NCBI GenBank assembly: GCA_946811695.1
Contig: OX328126.1
Span: 2,134,771 to 2,198,770 of the forward strand
Direction: 5' to 3'
Origin: Gonocerus acuteangulatus
Taxonomy: Eukaryota; Arthropoda; Insecta; Hemiptera; Coreidae
Length of the DNA stretch: 64,000 nt
Shown: in pieces, positions 9,613-24,000 of the stretch
How the letters are laid out: each line of letters begins with the position of its first letter
Position numbering within the stretch: the first letter of the stretch is position 1
Notes under the pieces: model-generated
What the model saw: the letters and a program-made list of their open reading frames with translations, nothing else
Database searches by the model: none
Told to the model about the DNA's origin: nothing
Program-made: the position numbers and the translations under genes

Positions 9613-12600
9613 TTTCCTAGGGTTATTAACGGATTTTCTGTTATGAATACGATGAAGGAAAATACTATTTAAATAGATATTTGGTATTTTAGGGTGTTTC
9701 CTAGGGTTATTAACGGATTTTCTGTTATGTATACGATGAAGGAAAATACTATTTAAATAAATATTTGGTATTTTAGGGTGTTTCCTAGGGTTATTAACGG
9801 ATTTTCTGTTATGTATACGATGAAGGAAAATACTATTTAAATAAATATTTGGTATTTTAGGGTGTTTCCTAGGGTTATTAACGGATTTTCTGTTATGTAT
9901 ACGATAGAGGAAAATACTATTTAAATAGATATTTGGTATTTTAGGGTGTTTCCTAGGGTTATTAACGGATTTTCTGTTATGAATACGATGGTGGAAAATA
10001 CTATTTAAATAAATATTTGGTATTTTAGGGTGTTTCCTAGGGCTATTAACGGATTTTCTGTTATGAATACGATGAAGGAAAATACTATTTAAATAGATAT
10101 TTGGTATTTTAGGGTGTTTCCTAGGGCTATTAACGGATTTTCTGTTATGAATACGATGGAGGAAAATACTATTTAAATAGATATTTGGTATTTTAGGGTG
10201 TTTTCTAGGGTTATTAACGGATTTTCTGTTATGTATACGATGAAGGAAAATACTATTTAAATAAATATTTGGTATTTGAGGGTGTTTCCTAGGGCTATTA
10301 ACGGATTTTCTGTTATGTATACGATGGAGGAAAATACTATTTAAATAGATATTTGGTATTTTAGAGTGTTTCCTAGGGCTATTAACGGATTTTCTGTTAT
10401 GTATACGATGAAGGAAAATACTATTTAAATAGATATTTGGTATTTTAGGGTGTTTCCTAGTGCTATTAACGGATTTTCTGTTATGAATACGATGAAGGAA
10501 AATACTATTTAAATAGATATTTGGTATTTTAGAGTGTTTCCTAGGGCTATTAACGGATTTTCTGTTATGTATACGATGGAGGAAAATACTATTTAAATAG
10601 ATATTTGGTATTTTAGGGTGTTTCCTAGGGTTATTAACGGATTTTTTGTTATGTATACGATGAAGGAAAATACTATTTAAATAAATATTTGGTATTTTAG
10701 GGTGTTTCCTAGGGTTATTAACGGATTTTCTGTTATGTATACGATGGAGGAAAATACTATTTAAATAGATATTTGGTATTTTAGGGTGTTTCCTAGGGTT
10801 ATTAACGGATTTTCTGTTATGAATACGATGAAGGAAAATACTATTTAAATAGATATTTGGTATTTTAGGGTGTTTCCTAGGGCTATTAACGGATTTTCTG
10901 TTATGAATACGATGGAGGAAAATACTATTTAAATAGATATTTGGTATTTTAGGGTGTTTCCTAGGGCTATTAACGGATTTTCTGTTATGAATACGATGAA
11001 GGAAAATACTATTTAAATAGATATTTGGTATTTTAGGGTGTTTCCTAGGGCTATTAACGGATTTTCTGTTATGAATACGATGGAGGAAAATACTATTTAA
11101 ATAGATATTTGGTATTTTAGGGTGTTTTCTAGGGTTATTAACGGATTTTCTGTTATGTATACGATGAAGGAAAATACTATTTAAATAAATATTTGGTATT
11201 TGAGGGTGTTTCCTAGGGCTATTAACGGATTTTCTGTTATGTATACGATGGAGGAAAATACTATTTAAATAGATATTTGGTATTTTAGAGTGTTTCCTAG
11301 GGCTATTAACGGATTTTCTGTTATGTATACGATGAAGGAAAATACTATTTAAATAGATATTTGGTATTTTAGGGTGTTTCCTAGTGCTATTAACGGATTT
11401 TCTGTTATGAATACGATGAAGGAAAATACTATTTAAATAGATATTTGGTATTTTAGAGTGTTTCCTAGGGCTATTAACGGATTTTCTGTTATGTATACGA
11501 TAGAGGAAAATACTATTTAAATAGATATTTGGTATTTTAGGGTGTTTCCTAGGGTTATTAACGGATTTTCTGTTATGAATACGATGGAGGAAAATACTAT
11601 TTAAATAGGTATTTGGTATTTTAGGGTGTTTCCTAGGGCTATTAACGGATTTTCTGTTATGTATACGATGGAGGAAAATACTATTTAAATAGATATTTGG
11701 TAATTTAGGGTGTTTCCTAGGGTTATTAACGGATTTTCTGTTATGAATACGATGGAGGAAAATACTATTTAAATAGATATTTGGTATTTTAGGGTGTTTC
11801 CTAGGGTTATTAACGGATTTTCTGTTATGCATACGATGGAGGAAAATACTATTTAAATAGATATTTGGTATTTTAGGGTGTTTCCTAGGGTTATTAACGG
11901 ATTTTCTGTTATGAATACGATGGAGGAAAATACTATTTAAATAGATATTTGGTATTTTAGGGTGTTTCCTAGGGTTATTAACGGATTTTCTGTTATGTAT
12001 ACGATGAAGGAAAATACTATTTAAATAGATATTTGGTATTTTAGGGTGTATCCTAGGGTTATTAACGGATTTTCTGTTATGTATACGATGAAGGAAAATA
12101 CTATTTAAATAGATATTTGGTATTTTAGGGTGTTTCCTAGGGCTATTAACGGATTTTCTGTTATGAATACGATGGTGGAAAATACTATTTAAATAGATAT
12201 TTGGTATTTTAGGGTGTTTCCTAGGGTTATTAACGGATTTTCTGTTATGAATACGATGAAGGAAAATACTATTTAAATAGATATTTGGTATTTTAGGGTG
12301 TTTCCTAGGGTTATTAACGGATTTTCTGTTATGAATACGATGAAGGAAAATACTATTTAAATAGATATTTGGTATTTTAGGGTGTATCCTAGGGTTATTA
12401 ACGGATTTTCTGTTATGTATACGATGAAGGAAAATACTATTAAAATAGATATTTGGTATTTTAGGGTGTTTCCTAGGGTTATTAACGGATTTTCTGTTAT
12501 GTATACGATGGAGGAAAATACTATTTAAATAGATATTTGGTATTTTAGGGTGTTTCCTAGGGTTATTAACGGATTTTCTGTTATGAATACGATGAAGGAA

Positions 12601-15600
12601 AATACTATTTAAATAGATATTTGGTATTTTAGGGTGTTTCCTAGGGCTATTAACGGATTTTCTGTTATGAATACGATGGAGGAAAATACTATTTAAATAG
12701 ATATTTGGTATTTTAGGGTGTTTTCTAGGGCTATTAACGGATTTTCTGTTATGAATACGATGAAGGAAAATACTATTTAAATAGATATTTGGTATTTTAG
12801 AGTGTTTCCTAGGGCTATTAACGGATTTTCTGTTATGTATACGATGGAGGAAAATACTATTTAAATAGATATTTGGTATTTTAGGGTGTTTCCTAGGGTT
12901 ATTAACGGATTTTTTGTTATGTATACGATGAAGGAAAATACTATTTAAATAAATATTTGGTATTTTAGGGTGTTTCCTAGGGTTATTAACGGATTTTCTG
13001 TTATGTATACGATAGAGGAAAATACTATTTAAATGGATATTTGGTATTTTAGGGTGTTTCCTAGGGTTATTAACGGATTTTCTGTTATGAATACGATGGT
13101 GGAAAATACTATTTAAATAAATATTTGGTATTTTAGGGTGTTTCCTAGGGCTATTAACGGATTTTCTGTTATGAATACGATGAAGGAAAATACTATTTAA
13201 ATAGATATTTGGTATTTTAGGGTGTTTCCTAGGGCTATTAACGGATTTTCTGTTATGAATACGATGGAGGAAAATACTATTTAAATAGATATTTGGTATT
13301 TTAGGGTGTTTTCTAGGGTTATTAACGGATTTTCTGTTATGTATACGATGAAGGAAAATACTATTTAAATAAATATTTGGTATTTGAGGGTGTTTCCTAG
13401 GGCTATTAACGGATTTTCTGTTATGTATACGATGGAGGAAAATACTATTTAAATAGATATTTGGTATTTTAGAGTGTTTCCTAGGGCTATTAACGGATTT
13501 TCTGTTATGTATACGATGAAGGAAAATACTATTTAAATAGATATTTGGTATTTTAGGGTGTTTCCTAGTGCTATTAACGGATTTTCTGTTATGAATACGA
13601 TGAAGGAAAATACTATTTAAATAGATATTTGGTATTTTAGAGTGTTTCCTAGGGCTATTAACGGATTTTCTGTTATGTATACGATAGAGGAAAATACTAT
13701 TTAAATAGATATTTGGTATTTTAGGGTGTTTCCTAGGGTTATTAACGGATTTTCTGTTATGAATACGATGGAGGAAAATACTATTTAAATAGGTATTTGG
13801 TATTTTAGGGTGTTTCCTAGGGCTATTAACGGATTTTCTGTTATGTATACGATGGAGGAAAATACTATTTAAATAGATATTTGGTAATTTAGGGTGTTTC
13901 CTAGGGTTATTAACGGATTTTCTGTTATGAATACGATGGAGGAAAATACTATTTAAATAGATATTTGGTATTTTAGGGTGTTTCCTAGGGTTATTAACGG
14001 ATTTTCTGTTATGCATACGATGGAGGAAAATACTATTTAAATAGATATTTGGTATTTTAGGGTGTTTCCTAGGGTTATTAACGGATTTTCTGTTATGAAT
14101 ACGATGGAGGAAAATACTATTTAAATAGATATTTGGTATTTTAGGGTGTTTCCTAGGGTTATTAACGGATTTTCTGTTATGTATACGATGAAGGAAAATA
14201 CTATTTAAATAGATATTTGGTATTTTAGGGTGTATCCTAGGGTTATTAACGGATTTTCTGTTATGTATACGATGAAGGAAAATACTATTTAAATAGATAT
14301 TTGGTATTTTAGGGTGTTTCCTAGGGCTATTAACGGATTTTCTGTTATGAATACGATGGTGGAAAATACTATTTAAATAGATATTTGGTATTTTAGGGGG
14401 TTTCCTAGGGTTATTAACGGATTTTCTGTTATGAATACGATGAAGGAAAATACTATTTAAATAGATATTTGGTATTTTAGGGTGTTTCCTAGGGTTATTA
14501 ACGGATTTTCTGTTATGAATACGATGAAGGAAAATACTATTTAAATAGATATTTGGTATTTTAGGGTGTATCCTAGGGTTATTAACGGATTTTCTGTTAT
14601 GTATACGATGAAGGAAAATACTATTAAAATAGATATTTGGTATTTTAGGGTGTTTCCTAGGGTTATTAACGGATTTTCTGTTATGTATACGATGGAGGAA
14701 AATACTATTTAAATAGATATTTGGTATTTTAGGGTGTTTCCTAGGGTTATTAACGGATTTTCTGTTATGAATACGATGAAGGAAAATACTATTTAAATAG
14801 ATATTTGGTATTTTAGGGTGTTTCCTAGGGCTATTAACGGATTTTCTGTTATGAATACGATGGAGGAAAATACTATTTAAATAGATATTTGGTATTTTAG
14901 GGTGTTTTCTAGGGCTATTAACGGATTTTCTGTTATGAATACGATGAAGGAAAATACTATTTAAATAGATATTTGGTATTTTAGGGTGTTTCCTAGGGCT
15001 ATTAACGGATTTTCTGTTATAAATACGATGAAGGAAAATACTATTTAAATAGATATTTGGTATTTTAGGGTGTTTCCTAGGGCTATTAACGGATTTTCTG
15101 TTATGTATACGATGAAGGAAAATACTATTTAAATAGATATTTGGTATTTTAGGGTGTTTCCTAGGGCTATTAACGGATCTTCTGTTATGAATACGATGGA
15201 GGAAAATACTATTTAAATAGATATTTGGTATTTTAGGGTGTTTCCTAGGGTTATTAACGGATTTTCTGTTATGAATACGATGAAGGAAAATACTATTTAA
15301 ATAGATATTTGGTATTTTAGAGTGTTTCCTAGGGCTATTAACGGATTTTCTGTTATGAATACGATGAAGGAAAATACTATTTAAATAGATATTTGGTATT
15401 TGAGGGTGTTTCCTAGGGTTATTAACGGATTTTCTGTTATGTATACGATGGAGGAAAACACTATTTAAATAGATATTTGGTATTTTAGGGTGTTTCCTAG
15501 GGTTATTAACGGATTTTCTGTTATGAATACGATGGTGGAAAATACTATTTAAATAAATATTTGGTATTTTAGGGTGTTTCCTAGGGCTATTAACGGATTT

Positions 15601-18032
15601 TCTGTTATGAATACGATGAAGGAAAATACTATTTAAATAGATATTTGGTATTTTAGGGTGTTTCCTAGGGTTATTAACGGATTTTCTGTTATGAATACGA
15701 TGGAGGAAAATACTATTTAAATAGATATTTGGTATTTTAGGGTGTTTCCTAGGGCTATTAACGGATTTTCTGTTATGAATACGATGGAGGAAAATACTAT
15801 TTAAATAGATATTTGGTATTTTAGGGTGTTTCCTAGGGTTATTAACGGATTTTCTGTTATGTATACGATGGAGGAAAATACTATTTAAATAGATATTTGG
15901 TATTTTAGGGTGTTTCCTAGGGTTATTAACGGATTTTCTGTTATGAATACGATGGAGGAAAATACTATTTAAATAGATATTTGGTATTTTAGGGTGTTTC
16001 CTAGGGTTATTAACGGATTTTCTGTTATGAATACGATGAAGGAAAATACTATTTAAATAGATATTTGGTATTTGAGGGTGTTTCCTAGGGCTATTAACGG
16101 ATTTTCTGTTATGTATACGATGGAGGAAAATACTATTTAAATAGATATTTGGTATTTTAGGGTGTTTCCTAGGGTTATTAACGGATTTTCTGTTATGAAT
16201 ACGATGGAGGAAAATACTATTTAAATAGATATTTGGTATTTTAGGGTGTTTCCTAGGGTTATTAACGGATTTTCTGTTATGTATACGATGGAGGAAAATA
16301 CTATTTAAATAGATATTTGGTATTTTAGGGTGTTTCCTAGGGTTATTAACGGATTTTCTGTTATGAATACGATGGTGGAAAATACTAATTAAATAGATAT
16401 TTGGTATTTTAGGGTGTTTCCTAGGGCTATTAACGGATTTTCTGTTATGAATACGATGAAGGAAAATACTATTTAAATAGATATTTGGTATTTGAGGGTG
16501 TTTCCTAGGGTTATTAACGGATTTTCTGTTATGTATACGATAGAGGAAAATACTATTTAAATAGATATTTGGTATTTTAGGGTGTTTCCTAGGGCTATTA
16601 ACGGATTTTCTGTTATGTATACGATGGAGGAAAATACTATTTAAATAGATATTTGGTATTTTAGGGTGTTTCCTAGTGCTATTAACGGATTTTCTGTTAT
16701 GTATACGATGGAGGAAAATACTATTTAAATAGATATTTGGTATATTAGGGTGTTTCCTAGTGCTATTAACGGATTTTCTGTTATGTATACGATGGAGGAA
16801 AATACTATTTAAATAGATATTTGGTATTTTAGGGTGTTTCCTAGGGCTATTAACGGATTTTCTGTTATGAATACGATGGAGGAAAATACTATTTAAATAG
16901 ATATTTGGTATTTTAGGGTGTTTCCTAGGGCTATTAACGGATTTTCTGTTTTGTATACGATGGTGGAAAATACTATTTAAATAGATATTTGGTATTTTAG
17001 GGTGTTTCCTAGGGCTATTAACGGATTTTCTGTTATGAATACGATGGAGGAAAATACTATTTAAATAGATATTTGGTATTTTAGGGTGTTTCCTAGGTCT
17101 ATTAACGGATTTTCTGTTATGTATACGATGGAGGAAAATACTATTTAAATAGATATTTGGTATTTTAGGGTGTTTTCTAGGGTTATTAACGGATTTTCTG
17201 TTATGAATACGATGGAGGAAAATACTATTTAAATAGATATTTGGTATTTTAGGGTGTTTCCTAGGGCTATTAACGGATTTTCTGTTATGAATACGATGGT
17301 GGAAAATACTATTTAAATAAATATTTGGTATTTTAGGGTGTTTCCTAGGGCTATTAACGGATTTTCTGTTATGAATACGATGGAGGAAAATACTATTTAA
17401 ATAGATATTTGGTATTGTAGGGTGTTTCCTAGGGCTATTAACGGATTTTCTGTTATGTATACGATGGAGGAAAATACTATTTAAATAGATATTTGGTATT
17501 TTAGGGTGTTTCCTAGGGCTATTAACGGATTTTCTGTTATGTATACGATGGAGGAAGATACTATTTAAATAGATATTTGGTATTTTAGGGTGTTTCCTAG
17601 GGCTATTAACGGATTTTCTGTTATGAATACGATGGTGGAAAATACTATTTAAATAGATATTTGGTATTTTAGGGTGTTTCCTAGGGCTATTAACGGTTTT
17701 TCTGTTTTGAATACGATGGAGGAAAATACTATTTAAATAGATATTTGGTATTTTAGGGTGTTTCCTAGGGCTATTAACGGATTTTCTGTTATGCATACGA
17801 TGGAGGAAAATACTATTTAAATAGATATTTGGTATTTTAGGGTGTTTCCTAGGGCTATTAACGGATTTTCTGTTATGAATACGATGGAGGAAAATACTAT
17901 TTAAATAGATATTTGGTATTTTAGGGTGTTTCCTAGGGCTATTAACGGATTTTCTGTTATGTATACGATGGTGGAAAATACTATTTAAATAGATATTTGG
18001 TATTTTAGGGTGTTTCCTAGGGCTATTAACGG
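9613..18032. repeat. Satellite A, second copy (~100 units)
   Basis: An uninterrupted 84-bp array of about 100 units, the same family as 865-4633. Rare variants recur at fixed distance: TATTAAAATAG at about 12439 and 14623, and a GGTAATTTAGGG variant at about 11700 and 13884, both 2,184 bp (26 units) apart. This shows a 2.2-kb higher-order duplication. The minus strand is open for 2,729 codons because 84 is a multiple of three and the unit lacks a stop in that frame. The basic repeat it would encode (NRKSVNSPRKHPKIPNIYLN) resembles no family I recognise. Position 17738-17750 is the empty target site of the Penelope-like insertion. Confidence 0.97.
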
Positions 18033-21000
18033 AATTCTCTGGACGATCTGGGTAAGGAACACAGGGTTATACTTGCATCGTATAGCTGCTCTTCTAAACT
18101 AGTCCTTGTCTGTCCCAATTCTCTGGACGATCTGGGTAAGCAACACAGGGTTATACATGCATCGTATAGCTGCTCTTCTAAACTAGTCCTTGTTAGCCCC
18201 AATTCTCTAAACGATCTGGGTAAGCAACACAGGGTTATACTTGCATCGTATAGCTGCTCTTCTAAACTAGTCCTTGTTAGCCCCTATTCTCTGAACGATC
18301 TGGGTAAGGAACACAGGGTTATACTTGCATCGTATAGCTGCTCTTCTAAACTAGTCCTTGTTAGCCCCAATTCTCTAAACGATCTGGGTAAGGAACACAG
18401 GGTTATACTTGCATCGTATAGCTGCTCTTCTAAACTAGTCCTTGTCTGTCCCAATTCTCTGGACGATCTGGGTAAGCAACACAGGGTTATACTTGCATCG
18501 TATAGCTGCTCTTCTAAACTAGTCCTTGTTAGCCCCAATTCTCTGGGCGATCTGGGTAAGCAACACAGGGTTATACTTGCATCGTATAGCTGCTCTTCTA
18601 AACTAGTCCTTGTTAGCCCCAATTCTCTAAACGATCTGGGTAACGAAAACAGGGTTATACTTGCATCGTATAGCTGCTCTTCTAAACTAGTCCTTGTTAG
18701 CCCCAATTCTCTGAACCATCTGGGTAAGCAACACAGGGTTATACTTGCATCGTATAGCTGCTCTTCTAAACTAGTCCTTGTCTGTCCCAATTCTCTGGAC
18801 GATCTGGGTAAGCAACACAGGGTTATACATGCATCGTATAGCTGCTCTTCTAAACTAGTCCTTGTTAGCCCCAATTCTCTAAACGATCTGGGTAAGCAAC
18901 ACAGGGTTATACTTGCATCGTATAGCTGCTCTTCTAAACTAGTCCTTGTTAGCCCCTATTCTCTGAACGATCTGGGTAAGGAACACAGGGTTATACTTGC
19001 ATCGTATAGCTGCTCTTCTAAACTAGTCCTTGTTAGCCCCAATTCTCTAAACGATCTGGGTAAGGAACACAGGGTTATACTTGCATCGTATAGCTGCTCT
19101 TCTAAACTAGTCCTTGTCTGTCCCAATTCTCTGGACGATCTGGGTAAGCAACACAGGGTTATACTTGCATCGTATAGCTGCTCTTCTAAACTAGTCCTTG
19201 TTAGCCCCAATTCTCTGGGCGATCTGGGTAAGCAACACAGGGTTATACTTGCATCGTATAGCTGCTCTTCTAAACTAGTCCTTGTTAGCCCCAATTCTCT
19301 AAACGATCTGGGTAACGAAAACAGGGTTATACTTGCATCGTATAGCTGCTCTTCTAAACTAGTCCTTGTTAGCCCCAATTCTCTGAACCATCTGGGTAAG
19401 CAACACAGGGTTATACTTGCATCGTATAGCTGCTCTTCTAAACTAGTCCTTGTTAGCCCCAATTCTCTGGACGATCTGGGTAAGGAACACAGGGTTATAC
19501 TTGCATCGTATAGCTGCTCTTCTAAACTAGTCCTTGTTCGCCCCAATTCTCTGAACCATCTGGGTAAGCAACACAGGGTTATACTTGCATCGTATAGCTG
19601 CTCTTCTAAACTAGTCCTTGTTAGCCCCAATTCTCTGGACGATCTGGGTAAGGAACACAGGGTTATACTTGCATCTTATAGCTGCTCTTCTAAACTAGTC
19701 CTTGTTAGCCCCAATTCTCTGAACCATCTGGGTAAGCAACACAGGGTTATACTGGCATCGTATAGCTGCTCTTCTAAACTAGTCCTTGTTAGCCCCAATT
19801 CTCTAAACGATCTGGGTAAGGAACACAGGGTTATACTTGCATCGTATAGCTGCTCTTCTAAACTAGTCCTTGTTAGCCCCAATTCTCTGAACCATCTGGG
19901 TAAGCAACACAGGGTTATACTTGCATCGTATAGCTGCTCTTCTAAACTAGTCCTTGTTAGCCCCAATTCTCTGAACCATCTGGGTAAGCAACACAGGGTT
20001 ATACTGGCATCGTATAGCTGCTCTTCTAAACTAGTCCTTGTCTGCCCCAATTCTCTAAACGATCTGGGTAAGGAACACAGGGTTATACTTCCATCGTATA
20101 GCTGATCTTCTAAACTAGTCCTTGTTAGCCCCAATTCTCTGAACCATCTGGGTAAGCAACACAGGGTTATACTGGCATCGTATAGCTGCTCTTCTAAACT
20201 AGTCCTTGTTAGCCCCAATTCTCTAAACGATCTGGGTAAGGAACACAGGGTTATACTTGCATCGTATAGCTGCTCTTCTAAACTAGTCCTTGTTAGCCCC
20301 AATTCTCTGAACCATCTGGGTAAGCAACACAGGGTTATACTTGCATCGTATAGCTGCTCTTCTAAACTAGTCCTTGTTAGCCCCAATTCTCTGAACCATC
20401 TGGGTAAGCAACACAGGGTTATACTGGCATCGTATAGCTGCTCTTCTAAACTAGTCCTTGTTAGCCCCAATTCTCTAAACGATCTGGGTAAGGAACACAG
20501 GGTTATACTTGCATCGTATAGCTGCTCTTCTAAACTAGTCCTTGTCTGCCCCAATTCTCTGAACGATCTGGGTAAGCAACACAGGGTTATACTTGCATCG
20601 TATAGCTGCTCTTCTAAACTAGTCCTTGTTAGCCCCAATTCTCTGGACGATCTGGGTAAGCAACACAGGGTTATACTTGCATCGTATAGCTGCTCTTCTA
20701 AACTAGCCCTTGCTAGCCACAATTCTCTGGACGATCTGGGTAAGGAACACAGGGTTATACTTGCATCTTATAGCTGCTCTTCTAAACTAGTCCTTGTTAG
20801 CCCCAATTCTCTGAACCATCTGGGTAAGCAACACAGGGTTATACTGGCATCGTATAGCTGCTCTTCTAAACTAGTCCTTGTTAGCCCCAATTCTCTAAAC
20901 GATCTGGGTAAGGAACACAGGGTTATACTTGCATCGTATAGCTGCTCTTCTAAACTAGTCCTTGTTAGCCCCAATTCTCTGAACCATCTGGGTAAGCAAC

Positions 21001-24000
21001 ACAGGGTTATACTTGCATCGTATAGCTGCTCTTCTAAACTAGTCCTTGTTAGCCCCAATTCTCTGAACCATCTGGGTAAGCAACACAGGGTTATACTTGC
21101 ATCGTATAGCTGCTCTTCTAAACTAGTCCTTGTTAGCCCCAATTCTCTGGACGATCTGGGTAAGGAACACAGGGTTATACTTGCATCTTATAGCTGCTCT
21201 TCTAAACTAGTCCTTGTTAGCCCCAATTCTCTGAACCATCTGGGTAAGCAACACAGGGTTATACTGGCATCGTATAGCTGCTCTTCTAAACTAGTCCTTG
21301 TTAGCCCCAATTCTCTAAACGATCTGGGTAAGGAACACAGGGTTATACTTGCATCGTATAGCTGCTCTTCTAAACTAGTCCTTGTCTGCCCCAATTCTCT
21401 GAACCATCTGGGTAAGCAACACAGGGTTATACTTGCATCGTATAGCTGCTAATCTAAACTAGTCCTTGTTAGCCCCAATTCTCTGGACGATCTGGGTAAG
21501 CAACACAGGGTTATACTTGCATCGTATAGCTGCTCTTCTAAACTAGTCCTTGTTAGCCCCAATTCTCTGGACGATCTGGGTAAGCAACACAGGGTTATAC
21601 TTGCATCGTATAGCTGCTCTTCTAAACTAGTCCTTGCTAGCCCCAATTCTCTGGACGATCTGGGTAAGGAACACAGGGTTATACTTGCATCTTATAGCTG
21701 CTCTTCTAAACTAGTCCTTGTTAGCCCCAATTCTCTGAACCATCTGGGTAAGCAACACAGGGTTATACTGGCATCGTATAGCTGCTCTTCTAAACTAGTC
21801 CTTGTTAGCCCCAATTCTCTAAACGATCTGGGTAAGGAACACAGGGTTATACTTGCATCGTATAGCTGCTCTTCTAAACTAGTCCTTGTTAGCCCCAATT
21901 CTCTGAACCATCTGGGTAAGCAACACAGGGTTATACTTGCATCGTATAGCTGCTCTTCTAAACTAGTCCTTGTTAGCCCCAATTCTCTGGACGATCTGGG
22001 TAAGCAACACAGGGTTATACTTGCATCGTATTGCTGCTCTTCTAAACTAGTCCTTGTTAGCCCCAATTCTCTGAACCATCTGGGTAAGCAACACAGGGTT
22101 ATAATTGCATCGTATAGCTGCTCTTCTAAACTAGTTCTTGTCTGCCCCAATTCTCTGAACCATCTGGGTAAGCAACACAGGGCTATACTTGCATCGTATA
22201 GCTGCTCTTCTAAACTAGTCCTTGTCTGCCCCAATTCTCTGAACGATCTGGGTAAGCAACACAGGGTTATACTTGCATCGTATAGCTGCTCTTCTAAACT
22301 AGTCCTTGTCTGCCCCAATTCTCTAAACGATCTGGGTAAGGAAAACAGGGTTATACTTGCATCGTATAGCTGCTCTTCTAAACTATTCCTTGTTAGCCCC
22401 AATTCTCTGAACCACCTGGGTAAGGAAAACAGGGTTATACTTGCATCGTATAGCTGCTCTTCTAAACTAGTCCTTGTTAGCCCCAATTCTCTGGACGATC
22501 TGGGTAAGGAACACAGGGTTATACTTGCATCGTATAGCTGCTCTTCTAAACTAGTCCTTGTTAGCCCCAATTCTCTGAACCATCTGGGTAAGGAACACAG
22601 GGTTATACTTGCATCGTATAGCTGCTCTTCTAAACTAGTCCTTGTTAGCCCCAATTCTCTGAACCATCTGGGTAAGCAACACAGGGTTATACTGGCATCG
22701 TATAGCTGCTCTTCTAAACTAGTCCTTGTTAGCCCCAATTCTCTAAACGATCTGGGTAAGGAACACAGGGTTATACTTACATCGTATAGCTGCTCTTCTA
22801 AACTAGTCCTTGTCTGCCCCAATTCTCTGAACGATCTGGGTAAGCAACACAGGGTTATACTTGCATCGTATAGCTGCTCTTCTAAACTAGTCCTTGTTAG
22901 CCCCAATTCTCTAAACGATCTGGGTAAGGAACACAGGGTTATACTTGCATCGTATAGCTGCTCTTCTAAACTAGTCCTTGTCTGCCCCAATTCTCTGAAC
23001 GATCTGGGTAAGCAACACAGGGTTATACTTGCATCGTATAGCTGCTCTTCTAAACTAGTCCTTGTTAGCCCCAATTCTCTGGACGATCTGGGTAAGCAAC
23101 ACAGGGTTATACTTGCATCGTATAGCTGCTCTTCTAAACTAGCCCTTGCTAGCCACAATTCTCTGGACGATCTGGGTAAGGAACACAGGGTTATACTTGC
23201 ATCTTATAGCTGCTCTTCTAAACTAGTCCTTGTTAGCCCCAATTCTCTGAACCATCTGGGTAAGCAACACAGGGTTATACTGGCATCGTATAGCTGCTCT
23301 TCTAAACTAGTCCTTGTTAGCCCCAATTCTCTAAACGATCTGGGTAAGGAACACAGGGTTATACTTGCATCGTATAGCTGCTCTTCTAAACTAGTCCTTG
23401 TTAGCCCCAATTCTCTGAACCATCTGGGTAAGCAACACAGGGTTATACTTGCATCGTATAGCTGCTCTTCTAAACTAGTCCTTGTTAGCCCCAATTCTCT
23501 GAACCATCTGGGTAAGCAACACAGGGTTATACTTGCATCGTATAGCTGCTCTTCTAAACTAGTCCTTGTTAGCCCCAATTCTCTGGACGATCTGGGTAAG
23601 GAACACAGGGTTATACTTGCATCTTATAGCTGCTCTTCTAAACTAGTCCTTGTTAGCCCCAATTCTCTGAACCATCTGGGTAAGCAACACAGGGTTATAC
23701 TGGCATCGTATAGCTGCTCTTCTAAACTAGTCCTTGTTAGCCCCAATTCTCTAAACGATCTGGGTAAGGAACACAGGGTTATACTTGCATCGTATAGCTG
23801 CTCTTCTAAACTAGTCCTTGTCTGCCCCAATTCTCTGAACCATCTGGGTAAGCAACACAGGGTTATACTTGCATCGTATAGCTGCTAATCTAAACTAGTC
23901 CTTGTTAGCCCCAATTCTCTGGACGATCTGGGTAAGCAACACAGGGTTATACTTGCATCGTATAGCTGCTCTTCTAAACTAGTCCTTGTTAGCCCCAATT

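Noticed and set aside
9607..17796. A 2,729-codon open frame on the minus strand of satellite A
   Set aside because: The frame is open only because the 84-bp unit is a multiple of three and lacks a stop in that frame. There is no non-repeat coding flank or known domain.
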